Below, piece by piece: positions 13,212 through 24,925 of a DNA stretch of 64,000 nt (position 1 is the stretch's first letter; each line of letters starts with the position of its first letter). The DNA comes from Lumbricus terrestris. Its lineage: Eukaryota > Annelida > Clitellata > Crassiclitellata > Lumbricidae. The stretch covers positions 36,042,371 through 36,106,370 of the forward strand of contig OX457037.1 of NCBI GenBank assembly GCA_949752735.1, in the 5' to 3' direction. Both the position numbers and the translations under genes were made by a program. The notes under the pieces are model-generated. The model was not told the origin of the DNA and did no database searches. It saw only the letters and a program-made list of their open reading frames with translations.

Positions 13212-13420
13212 GTGGGGCGTGACGGTGTAGTGGGTATGTTCATTGCCCAGCAGCCGGAGGGCTGCAGGTTCAAATCCACCTCACGTCGCCGTGTAGGGCC
13301 CGTGGGCAAATCCTTCACTCGCAATTGCTCAGCACTCCGATTCAGTGTCCGCACTGTAATCGGGAGTGCTTCTGAGTAGAAATTTTGAAGGGTTTGCTAT
13401 ATCAAGTGCATATACAATTA
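13212..13420 (+). mobile_element. SINE1 copy with (CATA)n tail
   Basis: The head carries GGTGTAGTGGG and the B box GGTTCAAATCC. It shares the central GCAAATCCTTCACTCGC block and the tail TCTGAGTAGAAATTTTGAAG, then runs straight into a CATA microsatellite at 13422-13461. It lacks the CGGCGTGAAACTC block found in other copies. Confidence 0.85.
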
Positions 13421-13432
13421 TACATACATACA

Positions 13433-13466
<34 letters not shown>

Positions 13467-13634
13467 CATTTCAGTTGCTTTGTATTGTCTGCAAGTTGAC
13501 TGCACCGCATTTTGCTGCACTCAGCTTCTCAGAACCAGTGAGCAAGTGACAGAACTGCATAGACTCTATACTATGGAGTCCACATAAAAACTTTCATAAG
13601 TTGTGTGTGCTGCACTGGTTATCTGTGGCATAGC

Positions 13635-13907
13635 CGTGGGCGCCCACACAAAGGGGCAAGAGGGATCACTTGCCCCTGGATAATTGACATATATTTTTAG
13701 CTACTCTACTTTTTTACAGATTTATACGCTGTAAAGTACTAGTGATATACAACGTGAAACTGGGGAAATCTAACATTAAGAAACATACATGTGAAATGCC
13801 AATGTTCTTAATTTCGTGCATTGCATTTTGAATCACTTGCCTAAAAATTTAACTTATCATTGCGTTTTGCACTCCTGCAAAATATCTGGGGGGGGGGGGC
13901 GCCCATG
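13635..13907. mobile_element. Short hAT-type element, CATGGGCG group
   Basis: The ends are CGTGGGCGCCC on the left and the complement of CATGGGCGCCC on the right, with 273 bp between them. The flanking octamers GGCATAGC and GACACAGC agree at 6 of 8 bases, fitting a decayed 8-bp target duplication. The interior is non-coding. Confidence 0.6.
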
Positions 13908-13975
13908 GACACAGCTTGAACTTTTGGTGTGAGATGTGAGACTAGCATTGCTCACTTGGGCAACATGGATCATTT

Positions 13976-14205
13976 GTGGGACGCGGTGGTGTAGTGGGTA
14001 TGTTCGTCGCCTTACAGCCGAAGGGTTGCAGGTTCGAATCTACCTCAAGTCACTGCGTGGGGACCCTGGGCAAGTCCTTCACTCGCAATTGCTCAGCGCT
14101 TCAGCATGAAACTCCGATGCAGTGTTCACTCTGTAGTTGGGAGCACCTCTGAGTAGAGAGCTTGAAGGGACGCTATAACAAGTGTACATACAAACAAACA
14201 AACAT
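13976..14205 (+). mobile_element. SINE1 copy
   Basis: Full-length copy with GACGCGGTGGTGTAGTGG, the B box GGTTCGAATCT, GGGCAAGTCCTTCACTCGC, CCTCTGAGTAGAGAGCTTGA and an ACAAACAAACA tail. Confidence 0.9.
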
Positions 14206-14321
14206 CAGCAGCTAAGATGTGAAGAAAGTTTCCGACTGAAAGACTGTGGTTGTTTGGAGCAGATATTGGCCAGTCCATCACTGGGTATTAAACAAGTTGA
14301 TAAAAAGCAGCAGTTCATCAT

Positions 14322-15305
14322 TTCAATCAATCAATCAATATACTTTATTGATCATCATGTATATGTATACATACAGTATAGCACAAACAAACAGTAGTTG
14401 AAAATGTCACATGCATAGATGTCAAAGGGTTAAGCCCAAAGGAACGTAAGGTTCCGCTAACAGGGTTGCCCTAATTACACGAAGAATCAATCTATCATCA
14501 ACTTTCTGCATAACAGTATATGTGTATAGACAGTTGTATATGATCAAGGTGTAAAACAATCTCTTCCATTTTACAAGTTTATCGAAATGCATTGAATGTA
14601 AGTTATGCAACTTAAACAAGTGGGGAAAACAAAATAACAAACAGACTAAACTAAACTAAACTAAGCTAAAAAAAAACTAAAAACACAACAGTTAAGAGAA
14701 TACAACAGTGCACGTGTAGGTAGTGCACTTCAAAACAAAACCATTTTGTGCAATTATGCAATAGTATCCAAAATAAATAATTTCAATTTGTATTTGAATT
14801 GGTACATTGTAGTTATAGAAGTAAGATCAATAGGCAGAGAATTCCACATCGACGGTCCACATATTCTAATACTATGCAGTCCAGTAGTGGTACGAACACT
14901 TCTTTGGTGGTATCTATTTACAGATCGTGTATAATGTCCATGAACGTCTGAATTTTTACAAAACCAGTGGTTGAAGCTTGTTATGATTAGATTTCTGTGA
15001 AGTTTATACATAAATACTCCAATTTGTAGTTTATTAATGTAGTCAAAAGGCAGAATTTTCAAATCACTGAATAATGGTTGTGTGTGGGCTCTAAAAGGTG
15101 CATTGCATATAATTCGAACAGCTCGCTTTTGTAGGGTTGTCAAAATAGTTAAACGAGTGTGGTATGTGGAAGCCCACGTAATATTACAATATGACACATA
15201 AGGGTATATCAAAGAGTAATATAAATTCACAAGTATATCTCGCGGCATAAGGTGTCGAACACGAGAGATTATGCCTATATTTTTATTATTTAGATTATGC
15301 CTATA
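14322..15305 (-). pseudogene. 5'-truncated LINE, C-terminal reverse-transcriptase region and 3' end
   Basis: The minus strand from about 15300 to 14754 reads as the C-terminus of a non-LTR retrotransposon polyprotein. It contains NKNIGIISRVRHL, LYYSLIYPYVSYCNITWA, QKRAVRIICNAPF and GPSMWNSLPIDL. The reverse-transcriptase catalytic core is missing through 5' truncation. The 3' untranslated part (14754-14340) ends with an AATAAA-type signal and CAAT repeats at 14322-14340 ((TTGA)n on the element strand). The clade is CR1/Jockey-like by the style of the C-terminus, not assigned. The same 3' end occurs at 8940-9095. Confidence 0.85.
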
Positions 15306-16017
15306 TGCCTATATTTACCACAAGATATTCTGATGACACATGTGTATCCGTTTAGTTGGATCGCTGTACAATTCACCAGAAGTTATAGAAGGTAGCTGTT
15401 GTTGACGTTGTTTATCGTACCAGTGAATACGAGCTGGTGTTTCATACCGTCTCAGGGTAGACAAATGATGTGTGGGGCAGATGACAGGAGGGCAGCCACC
15501 AGCTGTTGTTGTGTGACCAGACGAGGTTATGCTGCGCTGATGGAAATCAAGAGCAGAAAACATTCCAGAGTGATGTCTTTCCTGCGCTGTCAAGTGTCGG
15601 CACAGATCCCGGGTTGTTTATATAGCGCCATGATGTCCATCTGTTCGTTCGTTCTTCTTCGCAGGGTACTGCATGAGTATTGGCACAATGACTGATCTCT
15701 TTTTTTGATAATAAAATGTCTACCAGGATTGAGTTCTTCGTGCAATACCGTAGATACTCGATTATAACGCGAGCTTTTTAGGTCGAATTTCCGAGCAGCA
15801 AGTGGGGTAGTCGCGGTATATAACGAGACAAGTTGAAACTAAACTTTTATCACACAAAATATATTACCTGTTGAAGTCATTTGATGCTTTTAAACCGATA
15901 TTGGATGGCCAGAGATTGCTATCGCCTACCACCATACCATGTTTACGATACGCGCGATAATTTGCATCCCAGTAGCTTCGGTAGAACCACTGTTTAAAAG
16001 TCTGAAATTGATATCAT
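15306..16017. other. Unrecognised DNA with a possible element end at 15752
   Basis: At 15315-15700 a moderately GC-rich stretch has 92- and 98-codon frames on opposite strands and no recognisable motif. At 15752-15840 the sequence GTAGATACTCGATTATAACG resembles ends of some DNA transposons, but no partner end was found. Confidence 0.35.
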
Positions 16018-16200
16018 CAACATGGAACATTTTATTCTGAGTGTCATTTCGCTCTGTCATCCTCTCTCGTAGTCTTTCGTCATCTTTCTCTCGTCTCAAA
16101 GCCTGCCTTTTATCTCGGGGGGTTTCATGCACTGGGAGCGCTTCTGAAAGGCTCTTGCTGCAAGAAGCGCTTTATAAATGGTTAAATACAATACAATTTT
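16018..16200 (+). mobile_element. LINE B, 3' terminal fragment
   Basis: The frame from 16041 reads SVILSRSLSSSFSRLKACLL, close to the end of the larger LINE B copy at 41095-41615. A 3' region GGGAGCGCTTCTGAAAGGCT then GCTGCAAGAAGCGCTTTATA follows, with an ATACA-type tail. Confidence 0.8.
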
Positions 16201-16555
16201 CTGGTAACAGACATGTAGTGGCATTTGACAATCAAAAGGATGTTGAGATGTTATGGTTTTGATATTGATAATTCGAAAACAAGCAGATATTTAGATATAG
16301 TGTGAACTTTAATAGCACATTTGGAAGACTGAATAAACATCATGCATTAGAGAAAATAAATTAGAGAAAATAGAGTTAATAAAGGACATAAATTTTTTGG
16401 CATCCACTTCGGCCACTTTCCAACCATCATTGACTGTCATTCCTGTCATTTCAACCGTGCAATGTTTCAGTTACTGAAGCCTTGTAACATAAAAGAAGCA
16501 GGACCATTCGTTCATTAGCATTAGAGTTATTAGAGTTAAGCTTCTGTGCCCACAG

Positions 16556-16690
16556 TGTCGTAATTGTATTCGTAATCTCAAAATTTGTAAAGCACTACTC
16601 GAAAGTCAAGCACAGGGCACCAGTTTATTCACGAGTGCTGGGTTGAGTCAAAAGGGTTGTTCGTAAGAGCAGTCCAAAGTTGGTCCGGGT
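16556..16690 (-). mobile_element. LINE D-like 3' end
   Basis: The stretch GTAAAGCACTACTCGAAAGT, then CACCAGTTTATTCACGAGTGC, closely matches 22425-22515 and more weakly 12372-12440. On the minus strand it ends in a TTACGA-type tail. Only the 3' end is present. Confidence 0.6.
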
Positions 16691-17298
16691 TGAGTTACCG
16701 TAGGATCAGAGGGTATTAGCATACACAAGTACAGCAATCTTGAACGACTTAAGAGGCTCTATGCGCAGTATCGAAATGACTAAACGAACTTAGTACAACA
16801 AATGGGAGTCGCATTTATTTCCAGCTTTTCGGCCCTTGAGCGGGGCCTGTACATTCTAAGACTTTCCACAGACTCAGATATGTGCTGATGCCATACTCGG
16901 TGCCATTACTTGGAGTCTACTCAGTGGACTCCAACTTGCAATCATCGGAGTACACACAATGCACGCCACTTGAATAGACGAGGATGCTATACTGTTATTG
17001 TTACCTACAGTCGTTAATTGCAGTCAATAATTTGCATCTCCTTCGTTGGCCATTGGATACAATGCATGAATTGCTGGTCCTGCTGCTGCTGCCTTTGTAT
17101 CGGTCCGTATAGTTTGTATTGTAGTCCAGTCAGTCTTCTTTGGCATTCTGGTGGGGTGGAGGGAAGGTGTAGGTCTTGGTGTTATTGCTGTGCAGTCGAT
17201 TTTCACCACTTTTTTGACTGTGTGTGGACTCTGCTATCTCTTAAACAGGTGCTGCTGAGTCAGGGTTCTTGTATTGTATTTTATTTTTTAGTTTATTT
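16691..17298. other. No gene seen
   Basis: A 129-codon plus-strand frame (17018-17407) runs into the SINE1 copy at its 3' end and has no conserved motif. It is rich in W, C and Y in a way typical of chance translation. Confidence 0.4.
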
Positions 17299-17515
17299 CT
17301 CCATTTCTATAGTGCCCCTTCAATCTCTCTATTCAGAGGCGCTCCTGACTACAGTGCGGACACTGCATCGGAGTTTCACGCCGAAGCACCCAAGCAATTG
17401 CGAGTGAAGGACTTGCTAAAAGACCCTAACCAACGGCTTGAGGTGGATTCTAATCTGGAACCCTCCGGCTCCAAGGCACCGACGTCACCACTACACCACC
17501 GCGCCCCGCGATGTG
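17299..17515 (-). mobile_element. SINE1 copy
   Basis: Minus-strand copy with the GGGGCGCGGTGGTGTAGTGG head, a mutated B box (AGATTAGAATCC), CAAGTCCTTCACTCGC and the end AGAGATTGAAGGGGCACTAT. Confidence 0.88.
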
Positions 17516-17857
17516 CTGTCCGTAGCATAAAATGTGCTGTTGGGAGAGTGTCTTGTGTGAAGTGATTGTTCCCCAGTTTGCACTCGGTGGCACTTTAGTT
17601 TATGTGTAGGACTGTAGCTCAACGGAAGATCGGATAAAAAGGGAATTTGGGGAAATGAGTGAATACAGATGGCATAACTGCCACCTCAGGAAATTATCCA
17701 TGTCAACTGCAGCTGCTGGTTTAGCTTATTTATTACCTAGAGAATGACTTTGGGTCAATGGCCACAGTTCCCCAGGTGCCAGCATTTGCATAGGCGGTAG
17801 ATGGGACCCACATGGGCTCTGTATGTATGGGTCTCATATGGATATACAAACAGTAAG

Positions 17858-18080
17858 TGGGGCGCAGTGGTGTAGTGGTGGCGTCGTTGTCTTGAAGCCG
17901 GAAGGTTAGAGGTTAGAATCCACCTCAGGACGCCGCGTAAGGACCTTGGGCAAGTCCTTCACTCGCAATTGCTCAGCGCTTCGGCGTGAAACTCCGCTGC
18001 AGTGTCCGCTCTGCAGTCGGGAGCGCCTCTGAGTAGAGAGCTTGAAGGGGCGCTATAACAAGTGCACTTAGAAACAAACA
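17858..18080 (+). mobile_element. SINE1 copy
   Basis: Full-length copy: head GGGGCGCAGTGGTGTAGTGG, mutated B box GGTTAGAATCC, GACCTTGGGCAAGTCCTTCA, GAGCGCCTCTGAGTAGAGAG, TTGAAGGGGCGCTATAAC and a short CAAA tail. Confidence 0.92.
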
Positions 18081-18277
18081 AGGTCCCTATGTAGTGTGGG
18101 TTATGTATGGGCTCCATGTACATATGTTGCCAGGGATATCCGGTACCAACATGGCTTGTAATAGTTTGGTCTTTCACTTCTCTAGTTCAAGTCTTCAGTT
18201 TCTGATGTGTATTCTCACTTATGTTACTGCTTGTCACTTTAAGAAACTTGAGGATAAAATCTTGATGACCTGAAGAA

Positions 18278-18280
<3 letters not shown>

Positions 18281-18333
<53 letters not shown>
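18281..18333. repeat. (TA)n microsatellite
   Basis: About 26 TA units, 40 bp upstream of the Helitron at 18372. Confidence 0.95.
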
Positions 18334-18341
<8 letters not shown>

Positions 18342-18371
18342 ATAATATGTATTGTATATATTTATGTATAA

Positions 18372-18822
18372 CTAGATGTGTAACCAGGCGTTGCCCGGGA
18401 AATTTAGGGTTTTAAACACTACTCCACTGTGGTACCCAACGTTGACCGCTAAATTTAGGGTTTTCGCCAACCCTCTAGCCAACCCTGCTTCCTCAAAAAG
18501 CCAAACGTAACCCGTCCCTGCGGGGCGCTACGGAAATTATTACTGGGCGGGTATGACGTCATGCGGCATAGACTCTTGACTAAAAGCGCTAGTGTGATTA
18601 ATTACTGATGAAATCTGTCTTAAAATGCTAATAACTTTTGTTTTAAACTGAATTAAAACCTGAAAATAGTTGCGATGACCTTATAATTTGGGTAAGAATC
18701 GATTGCAAATTTGTTTTTAAACCGACGCTGTTTCATTTCCGAGCCTATTCTGCAGGGGAGAGTCAAAAGCGTACAAACAAATAAACAAACATATGGAAAG
18801 TGTTTCGGAATTATAATATAGA
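18372..18822 (-). mobile_element. Non-autonomous Helitron
   Basis: On the minus strand the element begins TCTATATTATAATTC and ends ...CCCGGGCAACGCCTGG, then TTACACATCTAG. It sits between A and T (A at 18371 and T at 18823 on the plus strand), the usual Helitron target. The near-palindromic CCCGG/CCTGG stem 12 bases before CTAG fits the Helitron 3' hairpin. At 451 bp it is too small for a Rep/helicase protein. Confidence 0.75.
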
Positions 18823-20260
18823 TAAACAGTGTATATAATATATATAATGGTTGGGATTTCCGGAATCGGCTCAGTCTCTCTCAAGGTGTTTCTTTTCCCT
18901 GGGGCTTCAGCGCTGAAAGTGTGCCTCTGAATTATACTTGTCTTCACTTTGAGATGTGCTCTATAAATTTTTAAATGTGATACAACACGATACTATAGTC
19001 ATATATTATGTATTGTATCATGTCAAAAGCTTGTAAAAAGGATTTTAGAAATGCGCCAATCAGTTTTGTATATAATAATATTATTGTATATTATATATAG
19101 GCTATATAATATAGCAAACATATGATGTATGGTATATAGATATATATGGCTGTTTGATTGTATTTTACAGTCCTTATACAATATCAGGTTTTATATATAT
19201 ATATATAGCATGTTATATATATGCATATTTATCTATCATACCTAATATATATATATATATATATACATATGCATATATATATGTGCTGGAATGACAATAT
19301 AAATTAGGACATAACGTCACTTGGACTGGCTCTAAGGGGAGCCATGGACTTGACAGATGACCGTTCCATTCACCACGAAATGACTGAAGTCAGGAACAGA
19401 TAATGATGATGATGATATATATAATTATATAATATATGTGTATGTATGTACATGTACATGGTAAAGGGAATGTGTTTTTCAGGGAATATGCATATTCCCT
19501 AGGCATGTGCATAATCCGGGTATATGTATATATCTAGTTTACCCCTAACATCAAACCCAGACCTATAACCCTAGCGCCTTAACCCCTATCAGTCACAGTT
19601 CACAATAATTCATAGCAAAGACTCTTTGTCCCACTTCATCATTTCCTAAAACCAGGCAACTTTGCCACGGCACTTGACCTTGTCCAAACCTACACAGGCT
19701 ATGTACAGAAACTTACCATACAAGCCATCTGTCATGCCAGACCAAAGCCTGGTTAGGGATGAGGGAACCGGCTTTAGTTACATCTTGGTGCCAGTTTGTA
19801 TGTTTTCACTGTGTTGCGGAAGATGTCCTCTGTGCTTGAGGCGACCTGGTCAGACCGTTGAGACTGTAGTGGCACTGCTGACATGGTACATGATCCTCTG
19901 TAAACTGTCTGATTATAATGTACATTCTTACCATGCCTACATGCACATGTGAACTTGCAGCAATGCATTCTCAAACTTCGGAGATCATCTTGAGCCAGTG
20001 CTACTTGTCCTATAGACATGCTTACTTACTTTTTAGCCTAATCATAACCTAGTCCTAAACCCTGAAGTATCACGGTTATTTCCTATACATACATATACCC
20101 ATATCATACATTCCCTGAATGTACACATACACTGAAGATGACACTTTTCCTGTAACACACATTGCGTGTGTGCATGCTTGTGTGTGTGTGTACTGATTTA
20201 TTGCATTTTGTATCCCTTTTACAAGTTTTAGATACAAAACAATACTGTGCAATATACGTA
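18823..20260. other. AT-rich DNA with TA repeats, no gene seen
   Basis: TA-rich stretches lie at 19070-19290 and 19420-19460. The frames at 19662-19952 (+) and 19774-20019 (-) overlap on opposite strands and show no family features. Confidence 0.4.
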
Positions 20261-20412
20261 GTAACTATGTATGTATGTATGTATGTATGTATGTATGTAT
20301 GTATGCATGTATGCATGCATGCATGCATGCATGCATGTATGTATGCATGCATGTATGTATGTATGTATGCATGCATGCATGCATGTATGTTTGTATGTTT
20401 GTATGTTTTTAT
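20261..20412. repeat. (TATG)n/(CATG)n microsatellite
   Basis: Tetranucleotide array that drifts from GTAT to GCAT units and back. It explains all the Y/V/C/M-rich frames across it. Confidence 0.95.
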
Positions 20413-20589
20413 GTATGCATAGTAACATATTGTATTGTAAAGACTATTTATTTGAGAATATTCAGACTATTCACATTTAAAAAAATACATTGATTATATT
20501 TATATTATTACTATATATTTGTTGATTGAAGTGTTTGATTGCAGTTTGCCATTGTTAGCTGTGAATCTTGTGAACATGTTGTCCAACAC

Positions 20590-20695
20590 TATTTATAAAC
20601 TACTCTAGACTTTCCTCTTTAGCTGTGCCTGGGAGAGCCTCTGGATAGTTACCTTGAAAGGGTGCTATATAAGTTCCTCCGATAGACAGATGCAT
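20590..20695 (+). mobile_element. LINE end with GATA-type tail (fragment)
   Basis: AAACTACTCTAGACTTTCCT, GGAGAGCCTCTGGATAG and TTGAAAGGGTGCTATATAAG match the 3' parts at 52675-52870 and 36625-36690, including the start of a GATAGA tail. Confidence 0.65.
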
Positions 20696-20814
20696 ATATA
20701 ATCTTTGACGTTACAGCGTTGCAGGTGTTTGTCACAAAGCAGGAATCTCGTCTTCTTTTGATTTCCTGTTTCTGTAACTTTTTGTCTGATTCACACACAG
20801 TCTGTCATTTTCAG

Positions 20815-21019
20815 ATCCAGTCTGAAAAGGAATCTACAAACGTCCTCCTGGTGGCCAGCACAGCAATCGCTGTCGCCGGTACAGTCATCCTGCTCAGCGT
20901 TGTCGTAGCCATCGTTGAAAAGAAGTACTTTCGCAACCGACTCCAGTCCGCGTTGTCTCACGAACATGCAACAACAACGACAACGACAACATTGCCCGAC
21001 GGCAACCGGAGACCAGAAG
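20815..21019 (+). CDS. Exon with a transmembrane segment, host-type gene (partial)
   Basis: The acceptor is TGTCATTTTCAG|ATCC and the donor GAAG|GTAGGC. The exon starts in phase 0 and ends in phase 1. It encodes about 68 residues: a short hydrophilic lead, a hydrophobic span of about 23 residues (NVLLVASTAIAVAGTVILLS followed by VVVAIV), then EKKYFRNRLQ and a Thr-rich, charged tail. Basic residues just after the span suggest a single-pass protein with this tail in the cytoplasm. Codons favour G or C at third positions, unlike the AT-rich surroundings, a good sign of coding. Upstream ectodomain exons were not found and may lie left of the window. The family is not recognised. The 53-bp exon candidate at 41873 fits the phase. 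Confidence 0.65.
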
Positions 21020-21600
21020 GTAGGCAACAAAAACTCAGACTAATGAAAACGGACGGACACTGGCCGCATGATGCCCGCATTTATACGTTAGATATTTGCA
21101 TGACATGCCACGTGGATCGTGCTTCACGAGAGTCCGCGGCTCGGGGAGTGCGGGCTGTCAGCGATTCTGCCCGGTTCGCCGCACAGAACGTCGCAAATTC
21201 TTCGGTTTGTCGTCGTAGTCGCCGCAAATCGGCTTTCATCAACATATCTTCCGATCACCTGCGGCGGAGGAGTATTCGCGTCGTTTGAAATAAAGACAAT
21301 ATACGGGGTAACTGCCGTCCGATTTACAATCACGACCAAAAGGTTTTACTGTTGTCGTTGTTTCGTCATGGTCTCGGTTGCGTGTCGCGATGAAATTACG
21401 GCGAAACGAAAGATATGCGTCGTTGACTTGCATAAGGTGACCACCACCGCGGTTGTAAAGTTCTAATAGATCTTGCAATCCGCCTGTGTATTGTAGAGCT
21501 CTTCTTCCTCTGCCAGACATTTCTCTGGCCGTGCTGTGATCTGCGTCCGATGAAGCAGTGTACAGGATATATACGCGGTGGAATTATGTCTTGAGTCACT
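21020..21600. other. CpG-dense flank of the transmembrane exon
   Basis: After the splice donor the CpG content stays high to about 21560, with open frames on both strands. The frames overlap and show no motifs. This could be intronic regulatory DNA or, less likely, an alternative read-through exon ending at 21288. Confidence 0.4.
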
Positions 21601-22424
21601 GGTACGCAGATAATTAGATTCAGCGGAGTAAATGATCTCCCTAAAACCAGGTTAAAATTGCATTTTCGCTGTGATCAACTAAAAGCTGATTATCTCTCTC
21701 GTCTGGTAACGCTCTCCGTCTGCCTGGATCGATCAATTATTTTCAAAATAAAGTCTTTTCTAGGATTTTCGAAGTGCTGGACCAAAGTTAAAGAACGACA
21801 TAGAAGAAGTAAACGCTGATCAATCCTTTCCATACGAATTGTGTGTAGCTTAAAAGGCCATTGCCAAATGTAATGTCGATTCTTAAGACCCATTCACAGT
21901 ATGCCTGTAATGCCATCATATAACACAACTTTGTTAGTAGGCGCTAAATAGGCTAAAATTGATCCACAACAATTATGTTATATCTTTTTACTTTGGTTTA
22001 ATAACATGTTGAGAAATTTAAAATATTGAAATTTTTATTTTGAAATTTAAATTGTAAATATGAGTCCTCATATTCCATGTTGACATAAACATCAACAATT
22101 AAAAATTAAACTTTGTGTGCTTTATAAAAAAAATTGCACCTAAAATTTTTACTTATACAAGAACCTGATATCAAATAATTTTTATAACTTTCATTTCTTG
22201 TACTACGGTATGCTATAATTATAGCATGACCTTAAAACGGTTAAATTGTGACCTAATTTAGCTGAATGCACGAAAGTACGGACACAGCATATGGGATATC
22301 AGAAGAAACTAAAATTAAGGAAAATAATTACAGACAGGCCTAAATAAATAAATATGATCACATACAAAAATTTTAAAAACGAAAATGAGTCGGAAAATAA
22401 AAATTTAAACTCTGAGAAGAATCG
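21601..22424. other. AT-rich DNA, no gene seen
   Basis: Strongly AT-rich between 21960 and 22420. Nothing recognisable. Confidence 0.4.
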
Positions 22425-22514
22425 TAATCGTAATCTCCTTATTTCTAAAGCGCCACTGGAAAGCCAAGCGCGTGGCACCGGCTTATTCACGAGCGCTGCG
22501 TTGAGTTAGAAGGC
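22425..22514 (-). mobile_element. LINE D-like 3' end
   Basis: CTAAAGCGCCACTGGAAAGC and CGGCTTATTCACGAGCGCTG match 16556-16680. The TTACGA-type tail (CGTAATCGTAATC) lies at its left end. Confidence 0.6.
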
Positions 22515-23855
22515 TTGCATTCCATTCATTCAATTCATTCAATCCATTCATTCAATTCATTCATTCACTTCATTCACTTCATTCAATTCACTCAATTCAT
22601 TCAATTCAATCATTCAATTCATTCATTCAATTCATTTATTCGTTCAGTTCATTCAATTCATTCCATTCATTCCATTCATTCATTCAATTCATTCATTCAC
22701 TTAATTCATTCATTCAATTCATTCACTTAATTCATTCAATTCATTCATTCATTCCATTCATTCATTCATCAAATTCATTCAATTCATTTATTCGTTCAAT
22801 TCAATTCATTCAATTCATTCAATTCATTCAATTCATTCAATTCATTCAATTCAATCATTCAATTCATTCCATTCATTCAATTCATTCATTCAATTCATTT
22901 ATTTGTTCAATTCATTCAATTCATTCAATTCAATCATTCAATTCATTCATTCAATTCATTCATTCCATTCATTCCATTCATTCCATTCATTCCATTCATT
23001 CCATTCATTCCATTCATTCCATTCATTCAATCCATTCATTCAATTCATTCATTGAATTAATTCAATTCATTTATTCATTCAATTCATTCCATTCATTCAT
23101 TCAATTCACTCAATTCAATCATTCACTTCATTCAATTCATTTATTCGTTCAATTCATTCATTCCATTCATTCATTCATTCAATTCACTCAATTCATTCAA
23201 TCCATTCATTCAATTCATTCCATTCATTCCATTCATTCCATTCATTCAATCCATTCATTCAATTCATTCATTGAATTAATTCAATTCATTTATTCATTCA
23301 ATTCATTCCATTCATTCATTCAATTCACTCAATTCAATCATTCAATTCATTCATTCAATTCATTCATTCACATCATTCAATTCATTTATTCGTTCAATTC
23401 ATTCAATCCATTCATTCAATTCATTCAATTCATTCATTCAAATCATTCAATTCATTCAATTCATTCATTCAATTCATTCAATTCATTCAATTCATTCAAT
23501 TCAATTCATTCATTCAATTCAATCATTCAGGTCATTCAATTCATTCATTCAGTTCATTCAATTCATTCATTCAATTCATTCAATCAATTCATTCAATTCA
23601 TTCATTCAATTCATTCATTCAATTCAATCATTCAATTAATTCAATCCATTCATTCAATTGATTCATTTAATTCCATTCATTCATTCATTCCATTCATTCA
23701 ATTCAGTCATTCAATTCATTCATTCAATTCAATCATTCAATTAATTCAATCCATTCATTCAATTGATTCATTTAATTCCATTCATTCATTCATTCCATTC
23801 ATTCAATTCAGTCATTCATTCACTTCATTCATTCAATTCGTTCATTCATTAAATG
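22515..23855. repeat. 1.3-kb ATTCA/ATTC array
   Basis: Imperfect mixture of CATT and CAATT units (ATTCATTCAATTC). Larger duplications are visible: about 100 bases around 23026-23130 recur at 23246-23345, and a block at 23618-23710 recurs at 23722-23815. The right end touches the 3' tail of the minus-strand LINE A copy at 23856. Confidence 0.95.
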
Positions 23856-24200
23856 AATTTGTGTAGTAACTCTTGAAGGCGACTACTCAGACGCCCTCCC
23901 AACCCAGTAGGACCAAATAAAACTGTCCTAAGGTCATAGAGGAATGCCTGAGAAGCAGTTCTGGAAAAGGAGCGGAGCGTCAAAGGTACCGTAGACCATT
24001 CCACGGTGTCTCCGAGAAGTGACAGTTCTGCATGGTCGAGGTACAAGCAAAAGGGATGGAAAGCAGACTTTGTTCAGCTGAAGGAAGGGAGCGGGAGTAG
24101 CGAGCTCTAAGCTAAGCACTATACAGCCAAGGGCTGCAGAGCTTGCAAGGTAGGCAGGATAATATGGACAACAACAATTATAATGTTGGCACACCAAAAT
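23856..24200 (-). pseudogene. LINE A, degenerate C-terminal remnant
   Basis: The minus strand has the LINE A 3' end (GGCGTCTGAGTAGTCGCC, then TTCAAGAGTTACTACAC). A decayed frame above it includes VEWSTVPLTLRSF and DLRTVLFG, matching WNGLPFELRL and KLKTVLFG of the copy at 32500-32830. The reverse-transcriptase core is missing. Confidence 0.7.
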
Positions 24201-24587
24201 TGACCGCTGAGGTCAGGGTGCATTTGGAAAGCTATTGACAATGTCAGGACAGCACTTGAACACCTGAATCATCAGTGATTGATTGGATTGATGTATTGTC
24301 AGTCGCATAAAGACCCGTATTGATCTGTAGAGTCTGTTCAGGATTACTAAGTGATAAGCCGATGCTGATGGCCAGCAATTGTGATGCAATGGTGAAGCAA
24401 AGCAGTCGCTTCCGAGTCAGAATCTGATACGGTGTTTAGCATTTAGCACCCTTTAATGAACTGCGCTTGCTTTGATTATGTTTGACAGCTTATAACACAA
24501 CAGTTGTTTGATTTCCCAGATATACAACTGCTTTACTAAGTCCAGTTAATGCTTGTTTACATGACTAGGCATGCATGTATGCATGTA
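24201..24587. other. No gene seen
   Basis: Ordinary sequence with a short (ATTG) run near 24287 and CATG/TATG units from 24572. Nothing recognisable. Confidence 0.35.
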
Positions 24588-24672
24588 TGTATAAATTTGA
24601 AAATTCTTATTTTTGGCCAAGATATTGGCATAAAGCACTAGGGGATTACTTTTTATGGCCCACCCTGTATGT
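24588..24672 (+). mobile_element. Tc1/mariner-type 3' end fragment
   Basis: ATTCTTATTTTTGGCCAAGA and the end TTATGGCCCACCCTGTA match 10280-10347. TATG repeats border it on the left. Confidence 0.55.
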
Positions 24673-24767
24673 ATATTTTTCTGTTTCTGTGTTTGTGCTG
24701 CTCCATGTAGTATGTATAATTATATGTGCTTATATAATTATGTATGTAACTATGTATATGTATTTGT

Positions 24768-24925
24768 GTGTATGTATGTGAGTATGTATGTATGATGTAT
24801 GTATTTATGTATGTATGTATGTATGTATGTATGTATGTATGTATGTATGTATGTATGCAAGTATGTATGCGAGTATGTATGTATGCAATATGTATGTATG
24901 TATGTATGTATGTACGTATGCATCT
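24768..24925. repeat. (GTAT)n microsatellite
   Basis: Imperfect GTAT/GCAT array of about 150 bp. Confidence 0.95.

Noticed and set aside
15752..15850. GTAGATACTCGATTATAACG as one end of a DNA transposon
   Set aside because: No matching inverted end was found within several kb, so no element could be delimited.
17018..17407. 129-codon frame as a small secreted protein
   Set aside because: It ends inside a SINE1 copy and has no family features or splice support.
20104..20493. Several 66-90 codon frames of Y, V, C, M, H, I and T
   Set aside because: They translate a TATG/CATG microsatellite in all frames; there is no gene.
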